Assembly: GCA_965116355.1 (NCBI GenBank)
Contig: OZ220679.1
Coordinates: 682,001-746,000, forward strand
Direction: 5' to 3'
From: UBA1127 sp965116355
GTDB taxonomy: Bacteria; Chloroflexota; Dehalococcoidia; Lucifugimonadales; UBA1127
Length of the DNA: 64,000 bases
Part shown: positions 15,477 through 23,369 of the stretch, in pieces
Layout: each line of letters opens with the position of its first letter
Position numbering within the stretch: the first letter of the stretch is position 1
Translations under genes and position numbers: made by a program
The notes under the pieces: model-generated
What the model was told of the DNA's origin: nothing
The model's database searches: none
What the model saw: only the letters and a program-made list of their open reading frames with translations

Positions 15477-16847
15477 ATGCGAAGTCCACTCCACGTCCCC
15501 GCCGCCGCGCTCCTTGCCGCCGCGCTCCTCGCGGCCGTGCTCGCGCTGTCGACCGCCGGCACAGCCGACGCCCAACAGGCCCCTCACATCACCGTCGTCG
15601 CCACGAGCGAGTTCCCCGACGGCCTGCACTTCAACGTCGCCGTCGACTGGCGCGCAGAGGTCACTGAGGCGCGCGTACGCTACCGGGTGCTGGGCGAGCA
15701 GGTCTCACGCTACGACCCGCTCGAGTTCGAGCCCGCGAGCAAATTCACGGCGGATCTGCTTGTGCGCACGGACACCGCCCAGCGCTACATCCCGCCAGGC
15801 GCGGAGATCGAGTTCTCCGTGGAGGTGACCGACGCCGACGGCGTCGTGACTGAGTCCGAGCCGCAGGGTTTCGTCTTTCTTGACCCCCGATTCGAGTGGA
15901 CTCGCATCGACGCGCCCGGCGTCTACCTCCACTACTATGGCGGACAGGAGGGCCGAGCCCTCCGATCGCTGGAAGCCGCCCAGGAGGCTCTCGAGCGCAT
16001 GGGCGACCTCATGGGCGTCGAGGACCGGGGCACGCTGCGGCTCACCGTGTACAACAGCATCGCCGACATGCGCCGCGCGCTCCCGCCCCGGAGCCAGGTG
16101 CAGGAGAGCGTGCTCATCACCGAGGGCGTCTCTTTCGGCGACACGGGCGTCGTGCTGCTTCTGGGCGGCAACCCGGAGGTCGAGGGCGTCGCCGCCCACG
16201 AGACCGTGCACTTCCTCATGCGACGGGCCCTCGGCCGGGGCGCCGGCATCGTGCCCGTCTGGCTGAACGAGGGCTTGGCCGAGTACGCCAACCCCTTCCC
16301 CAGCTTCAGCTTCCAGAACGTCTTCTCCCGCCGCCTCTACGACAACACGCTGCTTCCGTTGACGTCCCTCACCAGCGCGCCGGGCAGGCCGGAGGACGCC
16401 CTGCTGATGTACGGCCAGTCGGAGAGCGTCGTCACGTACATGATCGAGACCTACGGCGCGGAGCCCCTGCAGGCGCTGCTGGACCGGCTCGGCGCTGGCG
16501 ACACCATCGACGAGGCCCTGACCGCCGCCTACGGCTTCGACCGTACGGGCCTCGAGCACGAGTGGCGCACCAGCATTGGCGCGCCCCCGCTGGCCGCGAC
16601 GCCGAGCCGCTCCGCCCTGCCAACGCCCATCCCGCGCCCGACGCTGGTGCCCTTCGGCTTCGACACGGCGCCGGTCTTCGACGAGACTCCGCGCCCGAGG
16701 CCCACTCCTGCGCAGCAGGAGCCGGAAACGGTGCCGTCGCCCGAGCAGTCTTCGGGCGGCTGCGCCCGCGTCGAGGGCGCCTGGGACGCCGCGGCGGTCG
16801 CGTCCGTCGTGCTGCTCGGGCTGCTCGTTGCGAGACGCAAGCGCTAG
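15477..16847 (+). CDS. Secreted HExxH metallopeptidase (peptidase MA-like) with C-terminal membrane anchor
   Basis: A 456-aa protein. An N-terminal signal peptide (hydrophobic AAALLAAALLAAVLALS, cleavage near TADAQQ) marks it as exported. The gluzincin motif is His241-Glu-Thr-Val-His245, with the third zinc ligand in VWLNEGLAEY (Glu265 or Glu269). The C-terminus has a proline-rich linker, then GGC, a hydrophobic helix (AAAVASVVLLGLLVA) and RRKR, resembling protein-sorting tails of the GlyGly-CTERM/MYXO-CTERM type. ATG 15477 is chosen because it begins the signal peptide; ATG 15432 in the same frame overlaps the previous gene. Substrate unknown. Confidence 0.8.
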   Translation: MRSPLHVPAAALLAAALLAAVLALSTAGTADAQQAPHITVVATSEFPDGLHFNVAVDWRAEVTEARVRYRVLGEQVSRYDPLEFEPASKFTADLLVRTDTAQRYIPPGAEIEFSVEVTDADGVVTESEPQGFVFLDPRFEWTRIDAPGVYLHYYGGQEGRALRSLEAAQEALERMGDLMGVEDRGTLRLTVYNSIADMRRALPPRSQVQESVLITEGVSFGDTGVVLLLGGNPEVEGVAAHETVHFLMRRALGRGAGIVPVWLNEGLAEYANPFPSFSFQNVFSRRLYDNTLLPLTSLTSAPGRPEDALLMYGQSESVVTYMIETYGAEPLQALLDRLGAGDTIDEALTAAYGFDRTGLEHEWRTSIGAPPLAATPSRSALPTPIPRPTLVPFGFDTAPVFDETPRPRPTPAQQEPETVPSPEQSSGGCARVEGAWDAAAVASVVLLGLLVARRKR

Positions 16848-16862
16848 GCCGCCTTCGCCCGC

Positions 16863-16976
16863 TTGCCCTGAGCCTGTCGAAGGGCCCCCCGTTCGCCCTG
16901 AGCCTGTCCGCCCCACGTTCGCCCTGAGCTTGTCGAAGGGCCCCCGTTCATCCTGATGTCCTCGAAGGGGATGAAC
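16863..16976. repeat. Cluster of family A interspersed palindromic repeats
   Basis: The core is GTTCGCCCTGAGCnTGTCGA followed by AGGG. Copies are at 16863-16884, a truncated one at 16891-16909 and a full one at 16917-16940. A variant at 16946-16976 is flanked by the inverted arms GTTCATCC/GGATGAAC. It fills the gap between the metallopeptidase and the amidohydrolase. Confidence 0.75.
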
Positions 16977-16994
16977 GAGCGGCCACGGCCGCGG

Positions 16995-17023
16995 TTGACA
17001 CCCACCAATGCGCCCCGTATCTT
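16995..17023 (+). promoter_or_regulatory. Promoter of the amidohydrolase gene at 17045
   Basis: TTGACA (16995-17000), 17 nt, TATCTT (17018-17023), 21 nt before the start. A consensus -35 with ideal spacing. Confidence 0.65.
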
Positions 17024-17044
17024 CACTCGCTGGGGAGGGTGACC

Positions 17045-18166
17045 ATGAAAGCCGGCTACAGGACCATTGACTGCGACCGCCACGTCGTCGAGCCCATTGA
17101 TATGTGGGACAACTATCTGGAGAAGCGGTTCCAGCACTACAACGTCCAGATGGGCGGCCGCTTCACGCTGGCCACGCGCATTGGCGGCGTGCTCCAGAAC
17201 GACGACTCCCTCGGCTCGCCGGGCGCAGGCATGGCGACGGACCCCATCTGGCGCAAGAAGTTCAAGCACGGCATGACCCACAACTTTGAGCCGCAGGCGT
17301 ACTTGGAGGACATGGACGCAGAGGGCGTGGACATCGCCGTCTGCTTCACCGGCATCGGCCTCTACGCCACCTGGGGCGACAACCTCGATCCCGACCTCTC
17401 CGCAGCCATGTGCCGCGCCTACAACAACTGGCTCTACGACTTCATGTCGCATAATCCCGAGCGCCTCAAGGGCGTCTGCCTCCTGCCGCTCCAGGACATC
17501 GAGTTGGCCGCGCAGGAGCTTCGCCGGTGCGCGACGGAGCTGGGCATGGTTGGCATCTTCTGGCGCCCCAACCCGCACATGGGCCGCCTCATGTCCGACC
17601 GCGCCTACGACCCCATCTACGCCATCGCTGAGGAGTACGGCGTCAACATCTCGGTGCACGAGGGCATCCAGAACAGGCTGCCATGGTTCCCGCAGGGCCG
17701 CGTCAACACGCACTTCGCCCACCACGCCGCCTGCCACCCGATGGAGCAAATGGCCGCCTGCCTCGCCATGACGAGCGGCGGCGTCCTCGACCGCTTCCCG
17801 AATCTCACCGTGTCGTTCCTGGAGTCGGGCGCCGGCTGGCTGCCCTACTGGATCGAGCGGCTCGACCAGCAGGTGTCCAACCCCATGCTCAACGAGGGCT
17901 ACGGCGGCGAGCACAAGCCGTCCGAGTACTTCCGGCGCGGTCAGGCCTTTGTCTCCTGCGAGGCCGGCGAGGAGGCCCTCCCCATGATAGAGCGATCCCT
18001 CGGCGGCGGCGTCACCATGTGGGCGTCCGACTACCCCCACCGCGACGCGATGATGGACTTCCCCAACGGCCTCGACATCCTCACCAGCGTCGAGGGCGTC
18101 ACGCCGGACTTCATGAAGCAGCTCCTCTGGGACAACCCCTCGCGCTGCTTCAACCTGAAGGTCTAA
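17045..18166 (+). CDS. Amidohydrolase family protein (PF04909-type)
   Basis: A 373-aa paralogue of the protein at 8226. The N-terminal metal site is IDCDRHVVEP (Asp11, His13) and the C-terminal catalytic Asp is in MWASDYPHRDAMMDFP (Asp329). Internal histidines in NISVHEGIQ and HFAHHAACHPMEQ fit the remaining metal and substrate contacts. Family members include aminocarboxymuconate-semialdehyde decarboxylase-like enzymes acting on ring-derived acids; the substrate here is unknown. ATG 17045 has GGAGG at 6-nt spacing; a GTG two codons earlier is possible. Confidence 0.85.
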   Translation: MKAGYRTIDCDRHVVEPIDMWDNYLEKRFQHYNVQMGGRFTLATRIGGVLQNDDSLGSPGAGMATDPIWRKKFKHGMTHNFEPQAYLEDMDAEGVDIAVCFTGIGLYATWGDNLDPDLSAAMCRAYNNWLYDFMSHNPERLKGVCLLPLQDIELAAQELRRCATELGMVGIFWRPNPHMGRLMSDRAYDPIYAIAEEYGVNISVHEGIQNRLPWFPQGRVNTHFAHHAACHPMEQMAACLAMTSGGVLDRFPNLTVSFLESGAGWLPYWIERLDQQVSNPMLNEGYGGEHKPSEYFRRGQAFVSCEAGEEALPMIERSLGGGVTMWASDYPHRDAMMDFPNGLDILTSVEGVTPDFMKQLLWDNPSRCFNLKV

Positions 18167-18174
18167 CCCCCCGT

Positions 18175-18202
18175 CGTCATTCCGGCGAAAGCCGGAATCC
18201 AG
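18175..18202. repeat. Family C palindromic repeat
   Basis: ATTCCGGC-GAAA-GCCGGAAT hairpin: an 8-bp perfect stem with a GAAA tetraloop, nine bases after the amidohydrolase stop. A diverged copy lies at 37826-37855. Confidence 0.65.
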
Positions 18203-18214
18203 AGACGTAGCGCC

Positions 18215-18315
18215 GATCGCCCTGGGCTTGTCGAAGGGTTCCGTGCATAGCCTGCCCCGTACCTGATACGGGGCGGGGACCCAGCCACCGTTCGCCCTGA
18301 GCTCCGTCGAAGGGG
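18215..18315. repeat. Family A and D repeats
   Basis: Family A copies are at 18215-18238 and 18290-18315. Between them is the family D hairpin at 18249-18282 (GCCCCGTA-CCTGA-TACGGGGC, 8-bp stem). Confidence 0.7.
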
Positions 18316-18478
18316 TCCCCTGGGGCCTCTCGATGAGGCCCCAGGGGACCGGGCGCTCGCATGAATTACTCCGCCCCCCGGTGACCAAGGCCGCGCACAA
18401 CCTCACAGGTACTCGACGGAGCCCACCCCTGACACCACCCCCGCGCGAATGCCCCGTCCTCCCCGCTACCCTGCCCCC

Positions 18479-18612
18479 ATGCAGCACGAACTCGCGGCCC
18501 CCGGCAACTTCACCGTGGACGCAGCCCCAAGCGCCACCAGCGGCTCATCAATGAGTCGTTCCGGGAGCTCACCCGCATGCTGGCGGTGCAGCGCCGCTAC
18601 CGGTCTTCATAG
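18479..18612 (+). pseudogene. Possible degenerate small ORF
   Basis: The frame opened by ATG 18479 reads MQHELAAPGNFTVDA. A one-frame shift near 18520 then gives a basic, plausible helical peptide (SPKRHQRLINESFRELTRML and onward to RRYRSS) ending at the TAG 18610-18612. The region upstream of the ATG is similar to that before the small ORF at 38009. The family is unknown, and a frameshift is needed to join the halves. Confidence 0.3.
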
Positions 18613-18846
18613 CCCGTGCCGCAGGCCCGAGCCCTTCCCGAAGCCGGCTCCGCATCAGGGGGAGTTGTTTCCAGCGACGGACATGCAATCCATTCGAATT
18701 TTTTTCGCGCCAAAACGAATCCCCGGAATGTATCTGGCGAGACCGAAAATCGTAGGGAAAGGAAACGAATCACGTAATGGCAGAAACCCTACTAAACGAA
18801 TCCCGAAAGGAGTCGGTCCGCCTCCATCTCCGTCGTTCCCGCGCAG

Positions 18847-18925
18847 AGCCTGCCCCGTACCCGATACGGGGCGGGAACCCGGAGGGGCAGCAAGCGAAAC
18901 CGTTCGCCCCGAGGCTCTCGAAGGG
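18847..18925. repeat. Family D and A repeats
   Basis: The second family D hairpin is at 18847-18880 (GCCCCGTA-CCCGA-TACGGGGC). A diverged family A copy follows at 18902-18925, just before the 3' end of the RidA-repeat gene. Confidence 0.65.
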
Positions 18926-18936
18926 CGCGTGCGCCC

Positions 18937-20457
18937 CTACATCAGCCCCAGCACCTCCAGCCGAGGGAACCCGTTGCCGCCGAGGTTCGTCTCCAGGACG
19001 TGCAACACCGGCGGCCGCTTCCCCTCGGGCATCAGCGCCAGCATCGCCCGATGCACCTCCGCGCCGAAGGCCGCGTCACCGACGAACGCCGTCACCTGCG
19101 TGACGTTTGCGAAGCTCCCCCCGCCGTCGCGGAACATGGCGTCCACGTTGGCGAACACCATCGCAGTCTGCTCGGCGAGGCCGCCCTCGCGGCTGCCCGT
19201 CACCACCCGTGACGACGTCACCAGGTTGCCCGTCAGCGCGCCCATCGACATCGGGTCGTTGTGGACCACGCCCGGCACCTCCAGGCACTTGCGCTTGCCC
19301 GCGCCCACCAGCGCGATCACGTTCGCGCCCATGAGCACGCCCGTCGGGAGCGCGCTGGGCACGTACTTGTGTGGAGGGCGGTCGTCCGGATCGGGGTACC
19401 ACTCAGTCCACGGTGGGTTGAACTTCAGCCGCTCCGAGAGCTCCGGCAGGTAGTGGGTGAAGCGCGCCATGTCGTCCAGCCCCAGCCCGTTGACGCTCAG
19501 GAATCGCTCCACCTGGCCGAACATCGCCGCAAGCTGCCTGTCGAAGTCCGCCGTCGCCAGTGCGCCGCTGCACGGGTCGACGGGCTCCAGCAGCGGCGCG
19601 ACGACCACGTCGCCGATGCGCGCCCCGGAGGGCTTCGCATTGCCCTCCTCGCACGAGTACACCTCCACGAACCGTTCGCCGGACGGCCCGTCGCTCTCCG
19701 GCAGCAGCGCCATCATCTCGATGGCGACGTTCATCCGGGACGAGACAACGTTCACGAGCTGGTGCAGGACCGGCCGCGTTGCGGGGTCCGGGAAGCGCTC
19801 CTCGAACACCCGGCGCGCAACTTCCTTGTAGGAGTCATCCCTGCCGAACATGTTGAGCTGGACGATGTTCGCCTCGCTGCCGCCCGCCAGCCCCACCAGC
19901 GTCGCAAGGTTCTCCAGCGTCTGCCGCGCCTCCGCCTCCACGCCGCCCTCGACAATCTGGCCCGTCGTCTGGTCGTTGCCGTGGCACCGCGAGGTGAAGA
20001 ACACGTTGCCGGCGCGCACGGCGGGGTCGCGCGCGTGGACGTTGGGGATGTCGATGCGCGTCCGCTTGCCGCCGATGAGCCCGAATGCGTCGAGGTGCAC
20101 CAAGTGCCCCGCCGGCAGCGGCGAGATCAGCGCCTTCAGGCTGGGCCGGTCCGAGGCGTCAGGAAAGAGCGTCTCCCACGGCCCGTAGATGGTCTCGCGG
20201 TCCTCCATGTTGGTCACGTAGGCCGCGCACCGCACGACGCCGTCGAGGCTGCCGCCCGACGCCTCCATCAGCCGCCGCAGGTGCGAGAGGATGAGCCACA
20301 TCTGCCCCTCGATGCCTCGAGCGGGGATGCCGGTGACCGGATCGACGCCCGCCAGTCCGTTCGCGTAGACCACGTCGTTGATGCGCATGCCCAGGGGCCT
20401 CGTCCCGCGCCGGTCCGCGGGGTAGATCTCGAAGAACTGTCGTAATGGCTCAGCCAT
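18937..20457 (-). CDS. Four-domain RidA (YjgF/YER057c/UK114) repeat protein
   Basis: A 506-aa protein built of four RidA-like units. Each carries the family's Arg-Pro near its end: Arg104 (ASDRPSLKAL), Arg228 (PATRPVLHQLV), Arg360 (PDDRPPHKYVP) and Arg481 (GKRPPVLHVLE), spaced 121-132 residues apart. RidA arginine binds the carboxylate of enamine/imine intermediates; canonical RidA is about 130 aa and trimeric, deaminating 2-aminoacrylate. A single chain with four units is unusual. ATG 20457 has GGAGG at about 8 nt. An HNH gene and a two-domain RidA gene lie upstream on the same strand. The imine substrate is unknown. Confidence 0.82.
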   Translation of the reverse strand: MAEPLRQFFEIYPADRRGTRPLGMRINDVVYANGLAGVDPVTGIPARGIEGQMWLILSHLRRLMEASGGSLDGVVRCAAYVTNMEDRETIYGPWETLFPDASDRPSLKALISPLPAGHLVHLDAFGLIGGKRTRIDIPNVHARDPAVRAGNVFFTSRCHGNDQTTGQIVEGGVEAEARQTLENLATLVGLAGGSEANIVQLNMFGRDDSYKEVARRVFEERFPDPATRPVLHQLVNVVSSRMNVAIEMMALLPESDGPSGERFVEVYSCEEGNAKPSGARIGDVVVAPLLEPVDPCSGALATADFDRQLAAMFGQVERFLSVNGLGLDDMARFTHYLPELSERLKFNPPWTEWYPDPDDRPPHKYVPSALPTGVLMGANVIALVGAGKRKCLEVPGVVHNDPMSMGALTGNLVTSSRVVTGSREGGLAEQTAMVFANVDAMFRDGGGSFANVTQVTAFVGDAAFGAEVHRAMLALMPEGKRPPVLHVLETNLGGNGFPRLEVLGLM

Positions 20458-20501
20458 CTGCGGCCTCCTTCCAACAGGCAAGCCCCTGGCTCGCCTGTCC
20501 A

Positions 20502-20849
20502 CTATCCCCTCCAGTTGCGTCGGCGCAAGTACCGCCCCTTGCGTTTCCAGTCCTGCATACTTCCGGCCTTTCGCCACTCCCTGTCGGTCATGTTTCTGGT
20601 CCCGCGTGACCTGCCTCTCAGGTTGGACTTGCCGTCGTGGCACGGTATGCACAGAACCTGAAGGTTTCCGATTGCATCGGACCCGCCTCTGCTGAGAGGG
20701 ATTTTGTGGTCTAGCTCAAACGCGCGTGTCCGTGCCAATTCGTATGGATTCCCGTAGAACCGAAAGCCGCACCCTTGGCAACGTCCACCGGCACGGGCAA
20801 TGAGCTTGGCCTTCACATCGTACCTGTCCCATCTCCAGAAACGACTCAC
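20502..20849 (-). CDS. HNH endonuclease
   Basis: A 115-aa stand-alone HNH nuclease. The zinc ribbon is formed by Cys24-x2-Cys27 and Cys67-x2-Cys70, with the catalytic Asp47-His48 in AFELDHKIPLS, Asn62 in IGNLQVLC and His71. The C-terminus is strongly basic (WKRKGRYLRRRNWRG), fitting DNA binding. The start is GTG 20849 with AAGGGG 4 nt upstream. It lies 9 nt after one RidA gene and 44 nt before the other, all on the minus strand, so it looks inserted in an operon. It could be a selfish nuclease or a decayed mobile-element part; no intron or intein is visible. Confidence 0.85.
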   Translation of the reverse strand: MSRFWRWDRYDVKAKLIARAGGRCQGCGFRFYGNPYELARTRAFELDHKIPLSRGGSDAIGNLQVLCIPCHDGKSNLRGRSRGTRNMTDREWRKAGSMQDWKRKGRYLRRRNWRG

Positions 20850-20858
20850 AACGCCCCT

Positions 20859-21641
20859 TCAGCCATCAGCAAGCCCCCTTGTCCGGGTTCTCTCTTCCAC
20901 CGAGGCCAGCACCTCGATCATCACCTGCAGCGCGCCGCCGCCGTAGCGCAGGTGGTGCAGCACAGGCCGCGCCGACGCGTCCGGGTAGAGCGACGCCCAC
21001 CGGTCCGTCACCAGCGGCAGGTTCGCCAGATCGGCGACGAAGGCCCGCCCCTGCCTGACATTGCTCCAGTCCATCCCGCCCGTCCTCAGCAGCGCCTCCG
21101 TGTTGCGGAACAGGTGCTCGGCCTGCTCGCGAACGTCCTCCGGCGGGCGGCCCGTCGAGGGGTCGTACGGCAGCACGCGCGACGAAAACAGGTACGGCCC
21201 CATCCGCACGCCCAGCGGGATCGGGTTCGTGTGGGCGACGCCCTCCACGCTCAGCACCTGCCGGGGGTGGCCCAGCACAGCGAAGTAGTCCATGTAGACC
21301 AGCATGTCGCCCGGCAGGTCCGCCGTCAGGAACTTGTACGTCGGGCGGTCGTTCTCGTCCGGGAAGGCCTCCACCCACGGCGGGTTCATCGCCTCCCTGT
21401 CGCGGGCGAAGTCCTGGAAGTACATGCTCACGTGGGCGATGTTCGCCCGGCTGCCCCCGACGCTCTCGATACTGCGGCGCATGTGCTCGTGCGCCAACCG
21501 CAGCTGCGCCTCGATGCCGTCGCCGAGCGCACCCGTGTCCGGGTCCGTCCCCACGATGCGGAAACCGCGCACCAGATCGCCGGAGCGCACCGCCACGGGC
21601 AGCGGGCTCACGCTCTGGTCGCCGAAGACTTCTGTGATCAT
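20859..21641 (-). CDS. Two-domain RidA-like protein
   Basis: A 260-aa protein with two RidA-like units. The conserved arginines are Arg99 (ENDRPTYKFL) and Arg225 (SARPVLHHLR). It shares wording with the 506-aa protein at 18937 (MNPPWVEAFPDENDRP against NPPWTEWYPDPDDRP), which indicates duplication. A role in clearing reactive enamine/imine or ketone-type intermediates is inferred from the superfamily. ATG 21641 is preceded by GGAGCGAGCG. Upstream on the same strand is the GlcG-like gene, separated by about 100 bp of repeats. Confidence 0.82.
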   Translation of the reverse strand: MITEVFGDQSVSPLPVAVRSGDLVRGFRIVGTDPDTGALGDGIEAQLRLAHEHMRRSIESVGGSRANIAHVSMYFQDFARDREAMNPPWVEAFPDENDRPTYKFLTADLPGDMLVYMDYFAVLGHPRQVLSVEGVAHTNPIPLGVRMGPYLFSSRVLPYDPSTGRPPEDVREQAEHLFRNTEALLRTGGMDWSNVRQGRAFVADLANLPLVTDRWASLYPDASARPVLHHLRYGGGALQVMIEVLASVEERTRTRGLADG

Positions 21642-21672
21642 ATCGCTCGCTCCGTCGCCTCTGCGCTCCCCT

Positions 21673-21743
21673 CGTCGTTCCTGCGCAGGCAGGAACCCCG
21701 ACGCTTGCCGTCAATGCCCGTTCGCCCTGAGCCTGTCGAAGGG
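21673..21743. repeat. Family B and A repeats
   Basis: Family B hairpin (GTTCCTG-CGCAGG-CAGGAAC) is at 21673-21701, followed by a full family A copy at 21720-21743 that ends next to the GlcG-like stop codon. Confidence 0.7.
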
Positions 21744-21745
21744 CG

Positions 21746-22228
21746 CTACGCGTCGTACTCCGGCGTGTAGCGAAACATGGTCTCTGCGTGCGTAAAGCCC
21801 TCGCCGAGCGCCTGGAGACCGATGGCGACGTAGTCCCAGTCGCCCCTCCCCTCGCCGCCTCCGCCGCCCGCAACGGCGATGCCGCCCACCATCTTGCCGT
21901 CGTAGATGATGGCGTAGCCTCCGGGCAGCGTCGTCAGCATCGGGTCGTTCCAGTCGGACGGCCCGCGATGCCCCTCGGACTGCTGGCGGTCCCAGAACTG
22001 GATGATGCCGCTGGTGTCCATGTCGAACGCAGCCGCGCTGTACGCTTTGCGCCACGCCGCCTTCATGAACCGGTACGGCCGCCCATCCATCCGGCACCCC
22101 GCGATGAGGTCGCCGTGCTGGTCGACGATGGCGACGGCAAGCTGCGAGCCCCGCTCCTTCGCGGCCTCGATGACCGCGGCAATCACGCGGTTCGCTTCCT
22201 CCAGCCCAAGCCGCTTTTCGACGAGCAT
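21746..22228 (-). CDS. GlcG/HbpS family protein (heme-binding-like, DUF336)
   Basis: A 160-aa protein of the GlcG/HbpS family. The N-terminal pattern LEEANRVIAAVIEAAKERGSQLAVAIVDQHGDLIA and the central RMDGRPYRFMKAAWRKAYSAA segment are characteristic. The C-terminal glycine-rich loop GGIAVAGGGGGEGRGDWDY matches the family's G-G-x-G motif. Members bind heme or sit in glycolate, propanediol and aromatic catabolic operons; the precise job is unknown. ATG 22228 has GGAGG about 10 nt upstream. Confidence 0.8.
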   Translation of the reverse strand: MLVEKRLGLEEANRVIAAVIEAAKERGSQLAVAIVDQHGDLIAGCRMDGRPYRFMKAAWRKAYSAAAFDMDTSGIIQFWDRQQSEGHRGPSDWNDPMLTTLPGGYAIIYDGKMVGGIAVAGGGGGEGRGDWDYVAIGLQALGEGFTHAETMFRYTPEYDA

Positions 22229-22339
22229 GGCGTCACCCTCCGGCGGTGGAATGTGCCGCTAGGCTACCATAGGCTTGGGTGGCGTCAAGCGGTTGCGCGC
22301 TCCTTTGTACAGCGGTACGCTTCCCGCGCAGCCGAAGAC

Positions 22340-22385
22340 CCCCCTCCGTTCGTCCTGAGGGAAATCGAAGGGCGAACGGAGGGGG
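22340..22385. repeat. Family A element inside a 13-bp perfect inverted repeat
   Basis: Arms CCCCCTCCGTTCG (22340-22352) and CGAACGGAGGGGG (22373-22385) flank a TCCTGAGGGAAATCGAAGGG core. It lies between the divergent GlcG-like and SDR genes, 22 bp before the SDR start. Confidence 0.75.
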
Positions 22386-22407
22386 TGCAGATGGAAGGAC
22401 GTGCACA

Positions 22408-23238
22408 ATGCCCGGACCCCTGACTGGCAAGGTGGCGATGGTGACCGGCGGCTCCCGTGGCATCGGCAGGGGCATCTCCCTCTGCCTCGCCGACGAGGGC
22501 GCGACGGTCATCGTGTGCGCCCGCAGCGACGACGCAGCGGGCAGCCCCTACGGCAGCATCGAGCAGACGGCGCAGGAGGCCCGTGACCTCGGCGGCGAGG
22601 CCGTCGCCATGAAGCTCGACGTGACCGACGACGCCGAGGTCCGTTCCGTTGTTGACGCCATCATCCGCGACTACGGCCGCCTGGACATCGTCGTCAACAA
22701 CGCCGCGCGCATGGGGCAGGGTGGCGGCGACTTCTGGGGCAGCTCCCCCGAGAACCTCGACGCGTACTACCGCACCAACGTCCGCGCGCCCTACTTCATA
22801 ACAACGCTGGTGGGCCCACACATGGAGGCGCTGGGCGGCGGAGCCATCGTCAACGTCACCTCGGCGGGCGCGAACCTGCCCCCGCCGCCGGGGCCCGACT
22901 GGCGGCTGTCCGAGGGCCGGACCTACGTGGGCTACGGCATCACCAAGGCCGCGCTCAACCGCTGGGTGGCGGGCGTGGCTGGCGAGCTGCGGCTGCGCAA
23001 CATCGCCATCGTCGCCGTCGACCCGGGCCGAACGGTAGTCGAGCGCAACATCGTCAACCCCATCGCCGGCGTCGACTACACCACGGCCAACTCTCCGGAG
23101 GTCACCGGCCGCGCCATCGCCTTCATCTGCCGCGACGCCATGGCCTACACCGGCCGCGTCGTGGAGTCCAAGGCTCTCGTCGACGAGCACAACCTCGCCA
23201 TGACGGGCATAGTGCCGCGTAACGCGACGCGGGCGTAG
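22408..23238 (+). CDS. Short-chain dehydrogenase/reductase
   Basis: A 276-aa classical SDR that oxidises or reduces an alcohol/carbonyl pair with NAD(P). The Rossmann motif TGGSRGIG is at residues 13-20 and NNAA at 97-100. The catalytic residues are Ser152 (NVTSAG), Tyr176 and Lys180 (YGITK). The substrate is not predictable. ATG 22408 has AAGGA about 8 nt upstream. It is separated from the divergent GlcG-like gene by a large palindromic repeat. Confidence 0.88.
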   Translation: MPGPLTGKVAMVTGGSRGIGRGISLCLADEGATVIVCARSDDAAGSPYGSIEQTAQEARDLGGEAVAMKLDVTDDAEVRSVVDAIIRDYGRLDIVVNNAARMGQGGGDFWGSSPENLDAYYRTNVRAPYFITTLVGPHMEALGGGAIVNVTSAGANLPPPPGPDWRLSEGRTYVGYGITKAALNRWVAGVAGELRLRNIAIVAVDPGRTVVERNIVNPIAGVDYTTANSPEVTGRAIAFICRDAMAYTGRVVESKALVDEHNLAMTGIVPRNATRA

Positions 23239-23369
23239 GGAGCCGCAGCTCCTTTCACCAAGTCAGGAGTCTAACTCCCAGAGACTTGTCCTCATTGGCA
23301 GGGCGTCTTTATCTATGCCCACTCGTATGCTAATGTGTAACGTGACGAACAAATGTTTGGAGAATTCTG

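Larger units (their letters stand above)
18167..18936. other. Non-coding repeat island (about 770 bp)
   Basis: No intact gene is seen. The order is family C hairpin, family A, family D hairpin, family A (18175-18315), a short ORF that reads best with a frameshift (18479-18612), an AT-rich tract with several ACGAAT motifs (about 18690-18800), then a second D and A copy (18847-18925). The organisation resembles 37744-38483. Confidence 0.6.
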
